From: an uncultured Caulobacterales bacterium
GTDB taxonomy: Bacteria > Pseudomonadota > Alphaproteobacteria > Caulobacterales > Caulobacteraceae
DNA length: 7,263 nt
NCBI GenBank assembly: GCA_903903715.1
Contig: CAIUZX010000111.1
Location: 1-7,263, forward strand
Direction of reading: 5' to 3'
The notes beneath the pieces were generated by a model. It had not been told where the DNA came from. It made no database searches and saw only the letters and a list, made by a program, of their open reading frames with translations. The position numbers and the translations under genes are program-made. Shown here one piece after another: positions 1 to 6,239 of this stretch (its first letter is position 1; each line of letters starts with the position of its first letter).

Positions 1-138
1 CGGCTGGAGGCGCAGGTGGCCTTGCTGCGCCTGTTCGAGCGCTATCCCAACATGCGCCTCGCCGAGCCGGACGCGCCGGCGGAATGGCGCCTTTTGCCCT
101 TCTTCCGCGGACTGGAGCACCTGATCGTCGAGGTCTGA
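1..138 (+). CDS. cytochrome P450, C-terminal end (5' part outside window)
   Basis: The window opens inside a reading frame (frame 1) that runs 45 codons to a TGA at 136-138. The visible tail starts RLEAQVALLRLFERYPNMRL and ends with FFRGLEHLIVEV. This matches the end of bacterial cytochrome P450s: the L-helix after the heme-cysteine loop (R-L-E-A/x-Q/x), a W-R pair, and the closing 'RGLExLxV' strand. P450s are heme-thiolate monooxygenases that take electrons from a ferredoxin or reductase. The heme Cys motif, ExxR and I-helix lie upstream, so neither activity nor substrate class can be judged. The next gene starts about 90-100 bases further on, on the same strand; no terminator hairpin is visible between them, so read-through is possible. 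The family call is from pattern recognition of a short tail and is fairly but not fully secure. Confidence 0.8.
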   Translation, partial: RLEAQVALLRLFERYPNMRLAEPDAPAEWRLLPFFRGLEHLIVEV

Positions 139-159
139 GCAACCCGACACTTATAGTTA

Positions 160-195
160 ACGTTGTTTTCTTTGACGTCATGACGCAACAATCGT
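160..195. promoter_or_regulatory. dyad-rich spacer upstream of S9 peptidase operon; possible operator/promoter
   Basis: The P450-peptidase spacer is more AT-rich than the flanking genes. It holds a perfect 10-base palindrome, CGTCATGACG, at 176-185. The palindrome is flanked by TTG (172-174) and CAA (186-188), with a single unpaired A at 175. A TTGACG at 172-177 looks like a -35 hexamer and overlaps the dyad. No convincing -10 lies 16-18 bases downstream; the nearest candidate, TTATGG at 199-204, is 21 bases away. Outer arms ACGTTGTT (160-167) and AACAATCGT (187-195) also pair with a one-base bulge but are not concentric with the palindrome. This is compatible with a regulator site at the head of the operon; the regulator is unknown. 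Confidence 0.35.
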
Positions 196-220
196 CCCTT
201 ATGGTTCGGGTGGGCTGAAC

Positions 221-226
221 AGGGGA
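221..226 (+). promoter_or_regulatory. ribosome binding site of S9 peptidase; favours ATG 235
   Basis: AGGGGA lies only 2 bases before the ATG at 229 but 8 bases before the in-frame ATG at 235. The normal Shine-Dalgarno distance therefore supports 235 as the main start. The 229 start would only add Met-Ser before the signal peptide. Confidence 0.6.
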
Positions 227-234
227 AGATGAGC

Positions 235-2367
235 ATGGCGAGACGACTTGGGCTGTGCGGTGCGGCGCTGGCGATGGCGCTGGTGTTCGGCGGGTGGGCG
301 ACGGGCCCGTCCCAGGCTGCGGCGGCGGATTTCACCCTCGATCAGGCCCTGTCCTACCCCTTCGTGAGCGAGCTTGTGAGCGCGCCCAAGGCCGACCGCA
401 TCGCCTGGGTGCGGCTGGTGAAGGGCGTGCGCAACATCTGGGCCGCAGACGGCCCCGCCTATCTGCCGCGTCAGGTGACGTCTTTCACCGCCGATGACGG
501 GCAGGAGCTGACCCAGCTCACCTTCTCCCCCGACGGGACGCGCCTCGTCTTCGTCCGCGGCGGCGACCATGACGCCAACTGGCCCGCCAAGGGCGGTCTG
601 CAGCCCAACCCGACCTCGGGCCCGACCGAGCCAAAGGTCGAGATCTGGTCCGCCGACCCCACGGGCGCCGCGCCCGCCAAGAAGATCTCCGATGGCGACG
701 CGCCGGCGATCTCCGCGCAAGGCAAGCTCGTCTTCCTGCGGGACGGCGCCGTCTTCACCGTCAAGTCCGAGGGCGCCGAGCCGACCAAGCTCTTCTTCGA
801 TCGCGGCAAGGACGGACGCCTCGCCTGGTCGCCGGACGGATCAAAGCTCGCCTTCGTGTCCAACCGCGACGACCACGCCTTCATCGGCGTCTGGTCCGGC
901 GAGACAACACCGATCACCTGGCTCGCCCCCTCGACGGGGACGGACGGCTCGCCCATCTGGTCGCCGAGCGGGGCGAAGCTCGCCTTCACCCGCCAGCCCG
1001 GAGAGGGCGGCCCGCCGTCGCCCTTGCTGGTCAATACGCCGCAGCCCTGGTCGATCTGGGTCGCAGACCCGGTCACCGGCGCCGGACGCCTCGTGTGGAA
1101 GAGCGCCGAGACCCTGCGCGCCTCCTATCCTGACGTGGCGGGCGAGGCTAATCTGCACTGGGCGGGAGAGGACAAGATCACCTTCCTCTCCATGGCCGAC
1201 AACTGGCCGCACCTCTATTCGCAGAGCCTGCTGGGCGGGCTGCCGAAGCTCCTCACCTCCGGCGCGTTCATGGTCGAGCACGTCACAGCGGGAAAGGACG
1301 GCAAGTCGCTGATCTATTCGGCCAATACGGGCGCCATCGGCGATGACGACGCCCGCCGTCACCTCTACCGGATCCCCGTCGACGCTCGGGCGCCGTCGCC
1401 CCTGACCAGCGGCGAGAGCCTCGAATGGTCGCCGGTCAGTCTGTCGGACAGCGTCGCCTACATCACCGCCGACGCCCGCAGGCCGCCGGCCGTCGAGGTC
1501 GTCACGCTGGCCACGGGCAAGCGCCATCGGCTCGATCTGCAGGCGCCCGACAAGGACTTCCCGGAGGCGCACTTCGTCACGCCCAGGCAAGTGACCTTCA
1601 AGGCGCCGGACGGCCTACTCATCCACGGCCAGCTCTTCCAGACAGGCGGCGGGAACAAGCCCGGCGTGATCTTCGTCCACGGCGGCCCGCCGCGTCAGAT
1701 GATGCTGGGCTGGTCGTATATGCGTTACTACTCGAACGCCTACGCGATGAACCAGTATCTGGCGGCGCACGGCTTTACGGTGCTGTCGGTCAATTATCGC
1801 CTCGGCATCGGCTACGGCTACGACTTCCAGCACCCGGCCAAGGGCGGCTGGGCGGGATCGTCGGAGTATCAGGACGTGCTGGCCGGGGCGAAGTATCTGC
1901 AGACCCGCGGCGGCGTCGATCCCAGCCGCATCGGCATCTGGGGCGGCTCCTATGGCGGCCTCCTGACGGCGCTCGCGCTGGCCCGCAACTCCGACGTCTT
2001 CAAGGCGGGGGTGGACCTCCACGGCCTGCACGACTGGTCGCGGGACCTCGCCGAGACGCTGGGTCCCCCTTCCGGGCGCTATGAGCAGGGGGACCGGGCG
2101 GAGGCCATGGCCGTCGCGTTCAAGTCGTCCCCCGTGGCGGATATCGACCGCTGGACCTCGCCGGTCCTGCTGATCCAGGGCGATGACGACCGCAACGTGC
2201 GGGTCAACCAGACCATCGACCTCGCCCGCCGCCTGCGCGACCGGAACGCGCCCTATGAAGAGCTGATCATTCCCGACGACATCCACGACTTCCTGCGCTA
2301 CGAAAACTGGCGAAAGGCCGACGCGGCGACCGCGGAATTCCTCACCCGCAAGTTGGGGGTGAAGTAA
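235..2367 (+). CDS. exported S9-family (prolyl oligopeptidase-like) serine peptidase
   Basis: Protein of 710 residues from ATG 235 (712 from ATG 229), the normal size for S9C acylaminoacyl-peptidase/dipeptidyl-peptidase-like enzymes. These cut short peptides near the N-terminus. Residues about 1-31 form a Sec signal peptide: ARR, a hydrophobic core, then small residues ending AAAA before DFTL, so the enzyme is probably periplasmic. Residues about 35-430 carry PD40/WD40-like propeller blades, seen as SPDG (98-101), WSPDG (198-202), WSPSG (242-246) and WSP (398-400). The alpha/beta-hydrolase domain follows from about 450. It has an HGGP oxyanion motif at 482-485, the nucleophile Ser572 in GGSYGG, Asp652 in GDDDRNV and His684 in DDIHDF, so the triad is complete and in the family order. 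It is first of a three-gene rightward run with aldo/keto reductase and nitrilase. The family call is secure; the substrate is unknown, and an esterase or amidase role cannot be excluded. Confidence 0.95.
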   Translation: MARRLGLCGAALAMALVFGGWATGPSQAAAADFTLDQALSYPFVSELVSAPKADRIAWVRLVKGVRNIWAADGPAYLPRQVTSFTADDGQELTQLTFSPDGTRLVFVRGGDHDANWPAKGGLQPNPTSGPTEPKVEIWSADPTGAAPAKKISDGDAPAISAQGKLVFLRDGAVFTVKSEGAEPTKLFFDRGKDGRLAWSPDGSKLAFVSNRDDHAFIGVWSGETTPITWLAPSTGTDGSPIWSPSGAKLAFTRQPGEGGPPSPLLVNTPQPWSIWVADPVTGAGRLVWKSAETLRASYPDVAGEANLHWAGEDKITFLSMADNWPHLYSQSLLGGLPKLLTSGAFMVEHVTAGKDGKSLIYSANTGAIGDDDARRHLYRIPVDARAPSPLTSGESLEWSPVSLSDSVAYITADARRPPAVEVVTLATGKRHRLDLQAPDKDFPEAHFVTPRQVTFKAPDGLLIHGQLFQTGGGNKPGVIFVHGGPPRQMMLGWSYMRYYSNAYAMNQYLAAHGFTVLSVNYRLGIGYGYDFQHPAKGGWAGSSEYQDVLAGAKYLQTRGGVDPSRIGIWGGSYGGLLTALALARNSDVFKAGVDLHGLHDWSRDLAETLGPPSGRYEQGDRAEAMAVAFKSSPVADIDRWTSPVLLIQGDDDRNVRVNQTIDLARRLRDRNAPYEELIIPDDIHDFLRYENWRKADAATAEFLTRKLGVK

Positions 2368-2392
2368 GCCCCGCCCCCGCCGGCTCAGGAAC

Positions 2393-2398
2393 GGGAGA
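2393..2398 (+). promoter_or_regulatory. ribosome binding site of aldo/keto reductase; selects ATG 2406
   Basis: GGGAGA stands 7 bases before ATG 2406, 4 bases before an in-frame GTG at 2403 and 13 bases before ATG 2412. Spacing favours 2406. Confidence 0.6.
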
Positions 2399-2405
2399 GA
2401 CGGTG

Positions 2406-3359
2406 ATGGAGATGCGTGCGCTCGGTCGGTCGGGCCTCAAGGCCAGGCCCTTCGCCTTCGGCGGCAACGTGTTCGGCTGGACGGCGGACGAGGCGACCTC
2501 GCACACGATGCTCGACATGTGCGTCGAGGCCGGGGTGGCGCTGATCGACAGCGCCGACGTCTACTCCGCCTGGGTTCCGGGGCACTCAGGCGGCGAGTCC
2601 GAAACCGTCATCGGCGCGTGGGTGAAGTCGCGCGGGTCGGCGGCGCGCTCAAAGCTGCTGATCGCCACCAAGGTCGCCATGCTGCCGGCCCGGTCAGGCC
2701 TCAAGCGCAACACCATCATCGCCGCCTGCGACGATAGCTTGAAGCGCCTGGGCGTCGAGCAGATCGACCTCTATCAGGCCCACCGCGACGACGCGGACAC
2801 GCCGCTGGAGGAGACGCTGTCGGCCTTCGCCGAGCTGATCCAGGCGGGCAAGGTGCGCGCCATCGGAGCCTCCAACTATTCGGCGGAGCGGCTGCGCGAG
2901 GCGCTGGACGTCAGCGCGCGCCTTGGCCTGCCGCGCTACGAGACCTTGCAGCCGCAGTACAATCTGCACGACCGGGCGGGCTTCGAGGACGCGCTTCAGG
3001 ACCTGTGCGTGACAGAAGGGATCGGCGTGATCCCCTATTACGGCCTCGCCTCCGGCTTTTTGACCGGCAAGTACCGCAGCGAAGCCGACTTCAAGAAGAG
3101 CGTGCGCGGGATGCGGATGGGCGCCTATCTGACCGACCGGGGCCGGCGCATCCTGGCGGCGCTGGACGCTGTGTCGGCGGAGACCGGCGCGACCCTCGCC
3201 CAGATTTCGCTGGCCTGGCTGATGACCCGCCCGTCCCTGACCGCGCCCATCGCGTCGGCCACCAGCGCAGAGCAGCTGAAAGAGCTCCTCGGCGCACTGA
3301 GCCTTTCCCTCACCCCCGCCCAGATCGAGAGCCTCGACCAGGCGAGCGCTGCGGCGTGA
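2406..3359 (+). CDS. aldo/keto reductase (NADPH-dependent type)
   Basis: Protein of 317 residues, typical of the bacterial aldo/keto reductases that act as (beta/alpha)8 barrels and reduce aldehydes or ketones with NADPH in the cytoplasm. The sequence shows the N-terminal 'LGRSGLK' hairpin, then FGGNVFGW around residues 18-25. The full catalytic tetrad is present: Asp48 and Tyr53 in IDSADVYS, Lys89 in ATKV, His126 in LYQAHRDD. GKVRAIGASNYS (strand 5-6 region) and a late cofactor-binding segment, PIASATSAEQL, are also present. The GGNVFGW and ADVYSAWVPG...GGESE pattern belongs to a common uncharacterised AKR group resembling YajO/AKR11-type enzymes; the substrate is not deducible. It follows the S9 peptidase gene by 38 bases and precedes the nitrilase by 10 bases, so co-transcription is likely. 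No missing key residue is seen. Confidence 0.95.
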   Translation: MEMRALGRSGLKARPFAFGGNVFGWTADEATSHTMLDMCVEAGVALIDSADVYSAWVPGHSGGESETVIGAWVKSRGSAARSKLLIATKVAMLPARSGLKRNTIIAACDDSLKRLGVEQIDLYQAHRDDADTPLEETLSAFAELIQAGKVRAIGASNYSAERLREALDVSARLGLPRYETLQPQYNLHDRAGFEDALQDLCVTEGIGVIPYYGLASGFLTGKYRSEADFKKSVRGMRMGAYLTDRGRRILAALDAVSAETGATLAQISLAWLMTRPSLTAPIASATSAEQLKELLGALSLSLTPAQIESLDQASAAA

Positions 3360-3362
3360 GGA
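3358..3362 (+). promoter_or_regulatory. ribosome binding site of nitrilase overlapping the upstream stop codon
   Basis: GAGGA at 3358-3362 overlaps the TGA stop (3357-3359) of the aldo/keto reductase and sits 7 bases before ATG 3370. This arrangement fits translational coupling within one mRNA and fixes the nitrilase start. Confidence 0.65.
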
Positions 3363-3369
3363 TCGCGTC

Positions 3370-4308
3370 ATGAGCAAGACCGTCGTCGCCGCCTTGCAGA
3401 TCGGCTCTGACCCGGCGGGCAAGGCCGCCACGGTTCAGAACATCCTCGCCGTCGAGGAAAAGATCACCGCGTCCGGCGCCGCCCTCGTGGTGATGCCCGA
3501 GGCCTTGCTGGGCGGATATCCCAAGGGAGAGATCTTCGGCACAAGGCTGGGCTATCGCCTGCCGGAGGGCCGCCGCGCCTTTGCGGACTATCACGCCAAT
3601 GCGGTGGATCTCGACGGGCCGGAGCTCGCCGCGCTGAGCGACTTAAGCACGCGGACCAGCGCCACGCTGGTTGTGGGGGTGATCGAGCGGGCGGGGGCGA
3701 GCCTCTACTGCACCGCAGTGTTCATCGCGCCTGAGCGGGGCCTCGTCGCCAAGCACCGCAAGCTGATGCCCACCGGGACGGAGCGGCTGATCTGGGCGCA
3801 GGGCGACGGCTCGACCCTGCCGGTCGTCGAGACCCCCGCCGGGAAGCTGGGCGCCGCCATCTGCTGGGAAAACCACATGCCCCTGTTCCGCACGGCGATG
3901 TATGCGAAGGGCGTCGAGATCTGGTGCGCGCCGACGGTGGACGAGCGCGACGTCTGGCGCAGCTCCATGCGCCACATCGCCCATGAGGGGCGGATGTTCG
4001 TCATCAGCGCCTGTCAGGTGCAGCCCTCTCCCGCAGAGCTTGGGATCACCGTCGAGGGCTGGGACGACCAGCGCCCGCTGATCGGCGGCGGCAGCCTGAT
4101 CGTCGGCCCCCTCGGCGATGTGCTGGCGGGGCCGCTGGAGCGCACGACGGAGCTGATCACGGCGGAAATCGATGTGAGCGACCTCGTCGCCGCCCGCTAC
4201 GACCTCGACGTCGTGGGCCACTATTCCCGGCCGGACATCTTCCGCCTCAGCGTTGACGAGACCCCGCGGCCGGGCGTCGCGTTCGAGACCACCCCGCCTC
4301 AGCCATAG
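3370..4308 (+). CDS. nitrilase (carbon-nitrogen hydrolase, branch 1)
   Basis: Protein of 312 residues. Nitrilases hydrolyse R-CN to the carboxylic acid and ammonia in the cytoplasm, through a cysteine thioimidate. The Glu-Lys-Cys triad is complete: Glu44 in VVMPEALLGGYPKG, Lys131 in KHRKLMPT, Cys165 in AICWENHMP. The second conserved glutamate, Glu138, sits in GTERLIWAQGDGS. CWENxMP together with MPEALLGGYPKG marks the true nitrilase/cyanide-hydratase branch rather than amidases, N-carbamoylases or NAD-synthetase domains. It is shorter at the C-terminus than many characterised nitrilases (330-370 residues), but no core motif is missing. It is last in the peptidase-reductase-nitrilase run and overlaps the convergent LysR gene by 10 bases, leaving no room for a terminator between them. 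Substrate preference (aliphatic, aryl or arylaceto) cannot be assigned; CWENHMP is less like the CWEH form of arylacetonitrilases, a weak hint only. Confidence 0.93.
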   Translation: MSKTVVAALQIGSDPAGKAATVQNILAVEEKITASGAALVVMPEALLGGYPKGEIFGTRLGYRLPEGRRAFADYHANAVDLDGPELAALSDLSTRTSATLVVGVIERAGASLYCTAVFIAPERGLVAKHRKLMPTGTERLIWAQGDGSTLPVVETPAGKLGAAICWENHMPLFRTAMYAKGVEIWCAPTVDERDVWRSSMRHIAHEGRMFVISACQVQPSPAELGITVEGWDDQRPLIGGGSLIVGPLGDVLAGPLERTTELITAEIDVSDLVAARYDLDVVGHYSRPDIFRLSVDETPRPGVAFETTPPQP

Positions 4309-5216
4309 ACCTCCGCCGCCGCGTCCCGAATCACCCCGCGAAACCAGTCGAGGAACGGGTCCGCCCCGCGCTGCCCGTTCCACAGCATGGTGAGGTCCAG
4401 CCCCGTCTCCTCGAACGGCGGGTCGGTCAGGCGCAGATCGAACTGCGTCGCAAAGGCCTGGGCGAAGGCGCGGGAGACGGTGGTGACGAGGTCCGTCCGC
4501 GCCACCGTCGCCAGGGCGGCGATGAAGTGCGGCGTCGTCAGGGCCATGCGCCGGGAGATCCCGTGCGCGGCGAGGACGCCGTCGAGGTCCGACTGCCCGT
4601 CTCCCAGCATTGTCACCCCCACATGGTCGAACTGCGCATAGTCCTCCAGCCGGAAGGCCCGGTTGGCGGTCGGGTGGCCGCGGCGCATCACCACCGCCAG
4701 CCGGTCGCGGCACAGGGGCTCGCTCCTCGCCCCCGGCGGCAGGGGCATGTTGGAGAGGCCGAAGGTGAGGTCGATATGCCCGTTCTCCACCTGGGCGACG
4801 ATGTCCGGCCCGATCGCCTCGATCTTCACCAGCACCCCGGGCGCCTCCCGCTCCAGCCGCCGTTGTACCCCCGGCGCGACAAGGACGGTATAGGCGTCGG
4901 TCGCGGCGAGGCGGATCGTGCGGCGCACCGCCTGCGGATCGAATTCCGGCGTGACATAGAGGCCCTTGAGCGCCGCCAGCGCCTCCTCCAGTTTCGGGGC
5001 CAGCGCCTGAGCCCGCGGCGTGAGGACGAGCCCGCCCCGCCCCCGCACCAGCAAGGGATCGCCCAGGACGTCGCGCAGTCTTGCGAGCGCGCGGCTCATG
5101 GCGGGCTGGCTGAGGCCCACATCCTCCGCCGCCCGGGTGACGTTGCGCCGCCGCAGCAGCGCGTCGAGCACGGGGAGCAGGTTGAGATCAACGCCGGATA
5201 AATTCACTTCACGCAT
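4299..5216 (-). CDS. LysR-family transcriptional regulator
   Basis: Protein of 305 residues, standard LTTR length. The N-terminal winged helix-turn-helix spans about residues 10-68. VDLNLLPVLDALL is followed by the recognition region TRAAEDVGLSQPAMSRALAR (27-46), then LGDPLLVRGRGGLVLTPRA. The remainder (about 90-305) is the periplasmic-binding-protein-like inducer domain, with motifs such as IRLAATDAY and HIDLTFG. The DLNLLxVLDALLxxRxVTRAA opening resembles the NodD/PcpR/NahR-like subgroup that often responds to aromatic or other small catabolites; this is family resemblance only. The start at 5216 lacks a Shine-Dalgarno sequence but lies just behind a good promoter (see that entry). The gene is divergent from the SDR at 5292, the classic LTTR-target layout, and convergent with the nitrilase. 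Autoregulation and control of the SDR are inferred. Confidence 0.95.
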   Translation of the reverse strand: MREVNLSGVDLNLLPVLDALLRRRNVTRAAEDVGLSQPAMSRALARLRDVLGDPLLVRGRGGLVLTPRAQALAPKLEEALAALKGLYVTPEFDPQAVRRTIRLAATDAYTVLVAPGVQRRLEREAPGVLVKIEAIGPDIVAQVENGHIDLTFGLSNMPLPPGARSEPLCRDRLAVVMRRGHPTANRAFRLEDYAQFDHVGVTMLGDGQSDLDGVLAAHGISRRMALTTPHFIAALATVARTDLVTTVSRAFAQAFATQFDLRLTDPPFEETGLDLTMLWNGQRGADPFLDWFRGVIRDAAAEVYG

Positions 5217-5230
5217 GTTTTATATATAAA
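5203..5230 (+). promoter_or_regulatory. possible rightward promoter for the SDR gene, sharing the -10 palindrome
   Basis: TTCACT (5203-5208), a 16-base spacer and TATAAA (5225-5230) form a candidate promoter pointing to the SDR. Its -10 is the same six base pairs that serve the LysR promoter on the other strand, so the two promoters would face each other and could not be occupied together. The -35 matches TTGACA at only four positions and lies inside the LysR coding start. A TGA-N5-TCA dyad (5242-5252) overlapping the LysR -35 might be part of a regulator site. Confidence 0.35.
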
Positions 5231-5253
5231 CTATGCATTTCTGATATTTTCAA
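5225..5253 (-). promoter_or_regulatory. sigma70-like promoter for the LysR gene; predicts leaderless mRNA
   Basis: Read on the minus strand: TTGAAA (-35) at 5253-5248, exactly 17 bases, then TTTATA (-10) at 5230-5225. Both hexamers are close to consensus and sit in the only strongly AT-rich stretch of the window. The expected start of transcription is about 5217-5219, 1-3 bases before the ATG at 5216. There is no purine-rich ribosome site before that ATG. The -10 lies in a perfect 12-base palindrome, TTTATATATAAA (5219-5230). Confidence 0.6.
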
Positions 5254-5280
5254 GCCCGTGCGAGGGTGACGGCGTCGAAC

Positions 5281-5286
5281 GGGAGA
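5281..5286 (+). promoter_or_regulatory. ribosome binding site of SDR gene; selects ATG 5292
   Basis: GGGAGA runs directly into the ATG at 5286 but lies 5 bases before the in-frame ATG at 5292. Only the second ATG has usable Shine-Dalgarno spacing, so 5292 is preferred; 5286 would add two residues. Confidence 0.6.
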
Positions 5287-5291
5287 TGACG

Positions 5292-6239
5292 ATGAGCGAC
5301 ACAGTCACAGTCTTTGGATACGGCGCGGTCGGGCAGGCTGTGACGGAACTGCTGGCCCGTCAGGGCCGCGAAGTCATCGTCGCCCAGCGCTCGGCGCCCA
5401 GGAGCTTGCCAAGGGGCGTCAAGTTCATCCCCTGCGACGTGCTGGACGCCGAGTCCGTGAAGGCGGCGGTCAGGGGCGCCGATCAGGTCGTGCTCGCCAC
5501 GGGCTTTGCCTATGTGGGATCCCTCTGGCGCACCGCCTGGCCCGCTGCGATGACCCACATGGTCTCGGCGCTGGAGGCCTACGGCCCCCGCATGGTGTTC
5601 GTCGACAATCTCTACATGTACGGCCCGCAGGACGAGCCGCTGACCGAGGACATGCCGCTGGCCGACTATGGCGTGAAGCCGAAGTCGAGGTCTGACGCGA
5701 CGCGCATCTGGCAGGCGGCGGCGAAGGCGGGACGCGTGCGCGTGGCGGCGCTCCGCCCTTCCGACTTCTTCGGCCCCGGCGCGCGGACCACCCAGCTTGG
5801 CGACCTCGCCTTCGGGGCGCTGGCGAAGGGCAAGGCCGCGCAGATGGTCATGCCGCCGGACACGCCGCACGACTTCGCCTATGTGCCCGACATCGCCCGC
5901 GCCGTCGGAACGCTGCTCGATGCGCCGGATGACGCCTTTGGAGAGGTCTGGCACGTCCCCTGCGCGCCCACGCAGACGCCGCGCCAGATTCTGGAGATCG
6001 CGGCGAGGGCCCTGAACGTCAAGCCGAGCGTCTCCGCCCTGCCGCTTTGGCTCCTCCCCCTGATCGGCGCCGGCTCACCCGGCATGCGCGAACTCGTGGA
6101 GATGCGCTTCCAATGGGACCGGCCCTACCGCGTCGACAGCTCAAAATTCGCCCAGCGGTTCTGGTCCGACCCCACCCCCCTAGAGGTGAGCGTCGCCGAA
6201 ACGGCGCGGTGGTTCAAGGATGAGGACAAGAAGGGCTAG
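5292..6239 (+). CDS. NAD(P)-dependent epimerase/dehydratase-like protein (atypical SDR)
   Basis: Protein of 315 residues (317 from ATG 5286). It opens with a Rossmann beta-alpha-beta unit, VTVFGYGAVG, with glycines at 9, 11 and 14 (a GxGxxG-like spacing). This is followed by CDVLDAESV (acidic turn), VDNLYMYGP (104-112), RPSDFFGPG (155-163) and HDFAYVPDIARA (193-204), the hallmarks of extended SDR 'NAD-dependent epimerase/dehydratase' proteins. The usual catalytic YxxxK is not evident: around residue 126 the sequence is YGVKPK, with Pro where Lys is expected. It therefore fits the atypical SDR group, whose members may bind NAD(P) without classical SDR chemistry. It is cytoplasmic by sequence. 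It is divergent from the LysR gene across 75 bases and is the likeliest target of that regulator. Its TAG stop overlaps the stop of the opposing DUF2214 gene. The fold is confident; the reaction is unknown. Confidence 0.88.
   Translation: MSDTVTVFGYGAVGQAVTELLARQGREVIVAQRSAPRSLPRGVKFIPCDVLDAESVKAAVRGADQVVLATGFAYVGSLWRTAWPAAMTHMVSALEAYGPRMVFVDNLYMYGPQDEPLTEDMPLADYGVKPKSRSDATRIWQAAAKAGRVRVAALRPSDFFGPGARTTQLGDLAFGALAKGKAAQMVMPPDTPHDFAYVPDIARAVGTLLDAPDDAFGEVWHVPCAPTQTPRQILEIAARALNVKPSVSALPLWLLPLIGAGSPGMRELVEMRFQWDRPYRVDSSKFAQRFWSDPTPLEVSVAETARWFKDEDKKG

Noticed and set aside
201..218. Five-codon frame (MVRVG) in the peptidase leader, a possible attenuating leader peptide
   Set aside because: It has no ribosome site, no run of one amino acid, and no alternative hairpins that I can draw around it.
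235..300. Cys near residue 8 of the peptidase as a lipoprotein attachment site
   Set aside because: The preceding residues (L-G-L) do not fit a lipobox and the stretch before the Cys is too short; an ordinary Sec signal peptide fits better.
199..720. 173-codon minus-strand frame crossing the peptidase start and spacer
   Set aside because: Gly/Arg-rich with no recognisable motif; it runs opposite a signal peptide and propeller domain that are clearly real.
841..1590. 249-codon minus-strand frame inside the S9 peptidase gene
   Set aside because: Shadow frame; the plus strand codes for propeller repeats of a complete peptidase, and no separate ribosome site or recognisable domain supports the minus frame.
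3643..4713. Long 356-codon minus-strand frame opposite the nitrilase and overlapping the LysR gene
   Set aside because: Composition is Arg/Gly/Ala/Pro-rich with no domain sense. It is explained by GC-rich third-position bias opposite two genes with intact motifs.
3370..5216. Nitrilase plus regulator as a conserved nitrilase cluster such as Nit1C
   Set aside because: The partners of that cluster (radical SAM, acetyltransferase, AIR synthase-like and flavoprotein genes) are absent; the neighbours here are peptidase, aldo/keto reductase and SDR.
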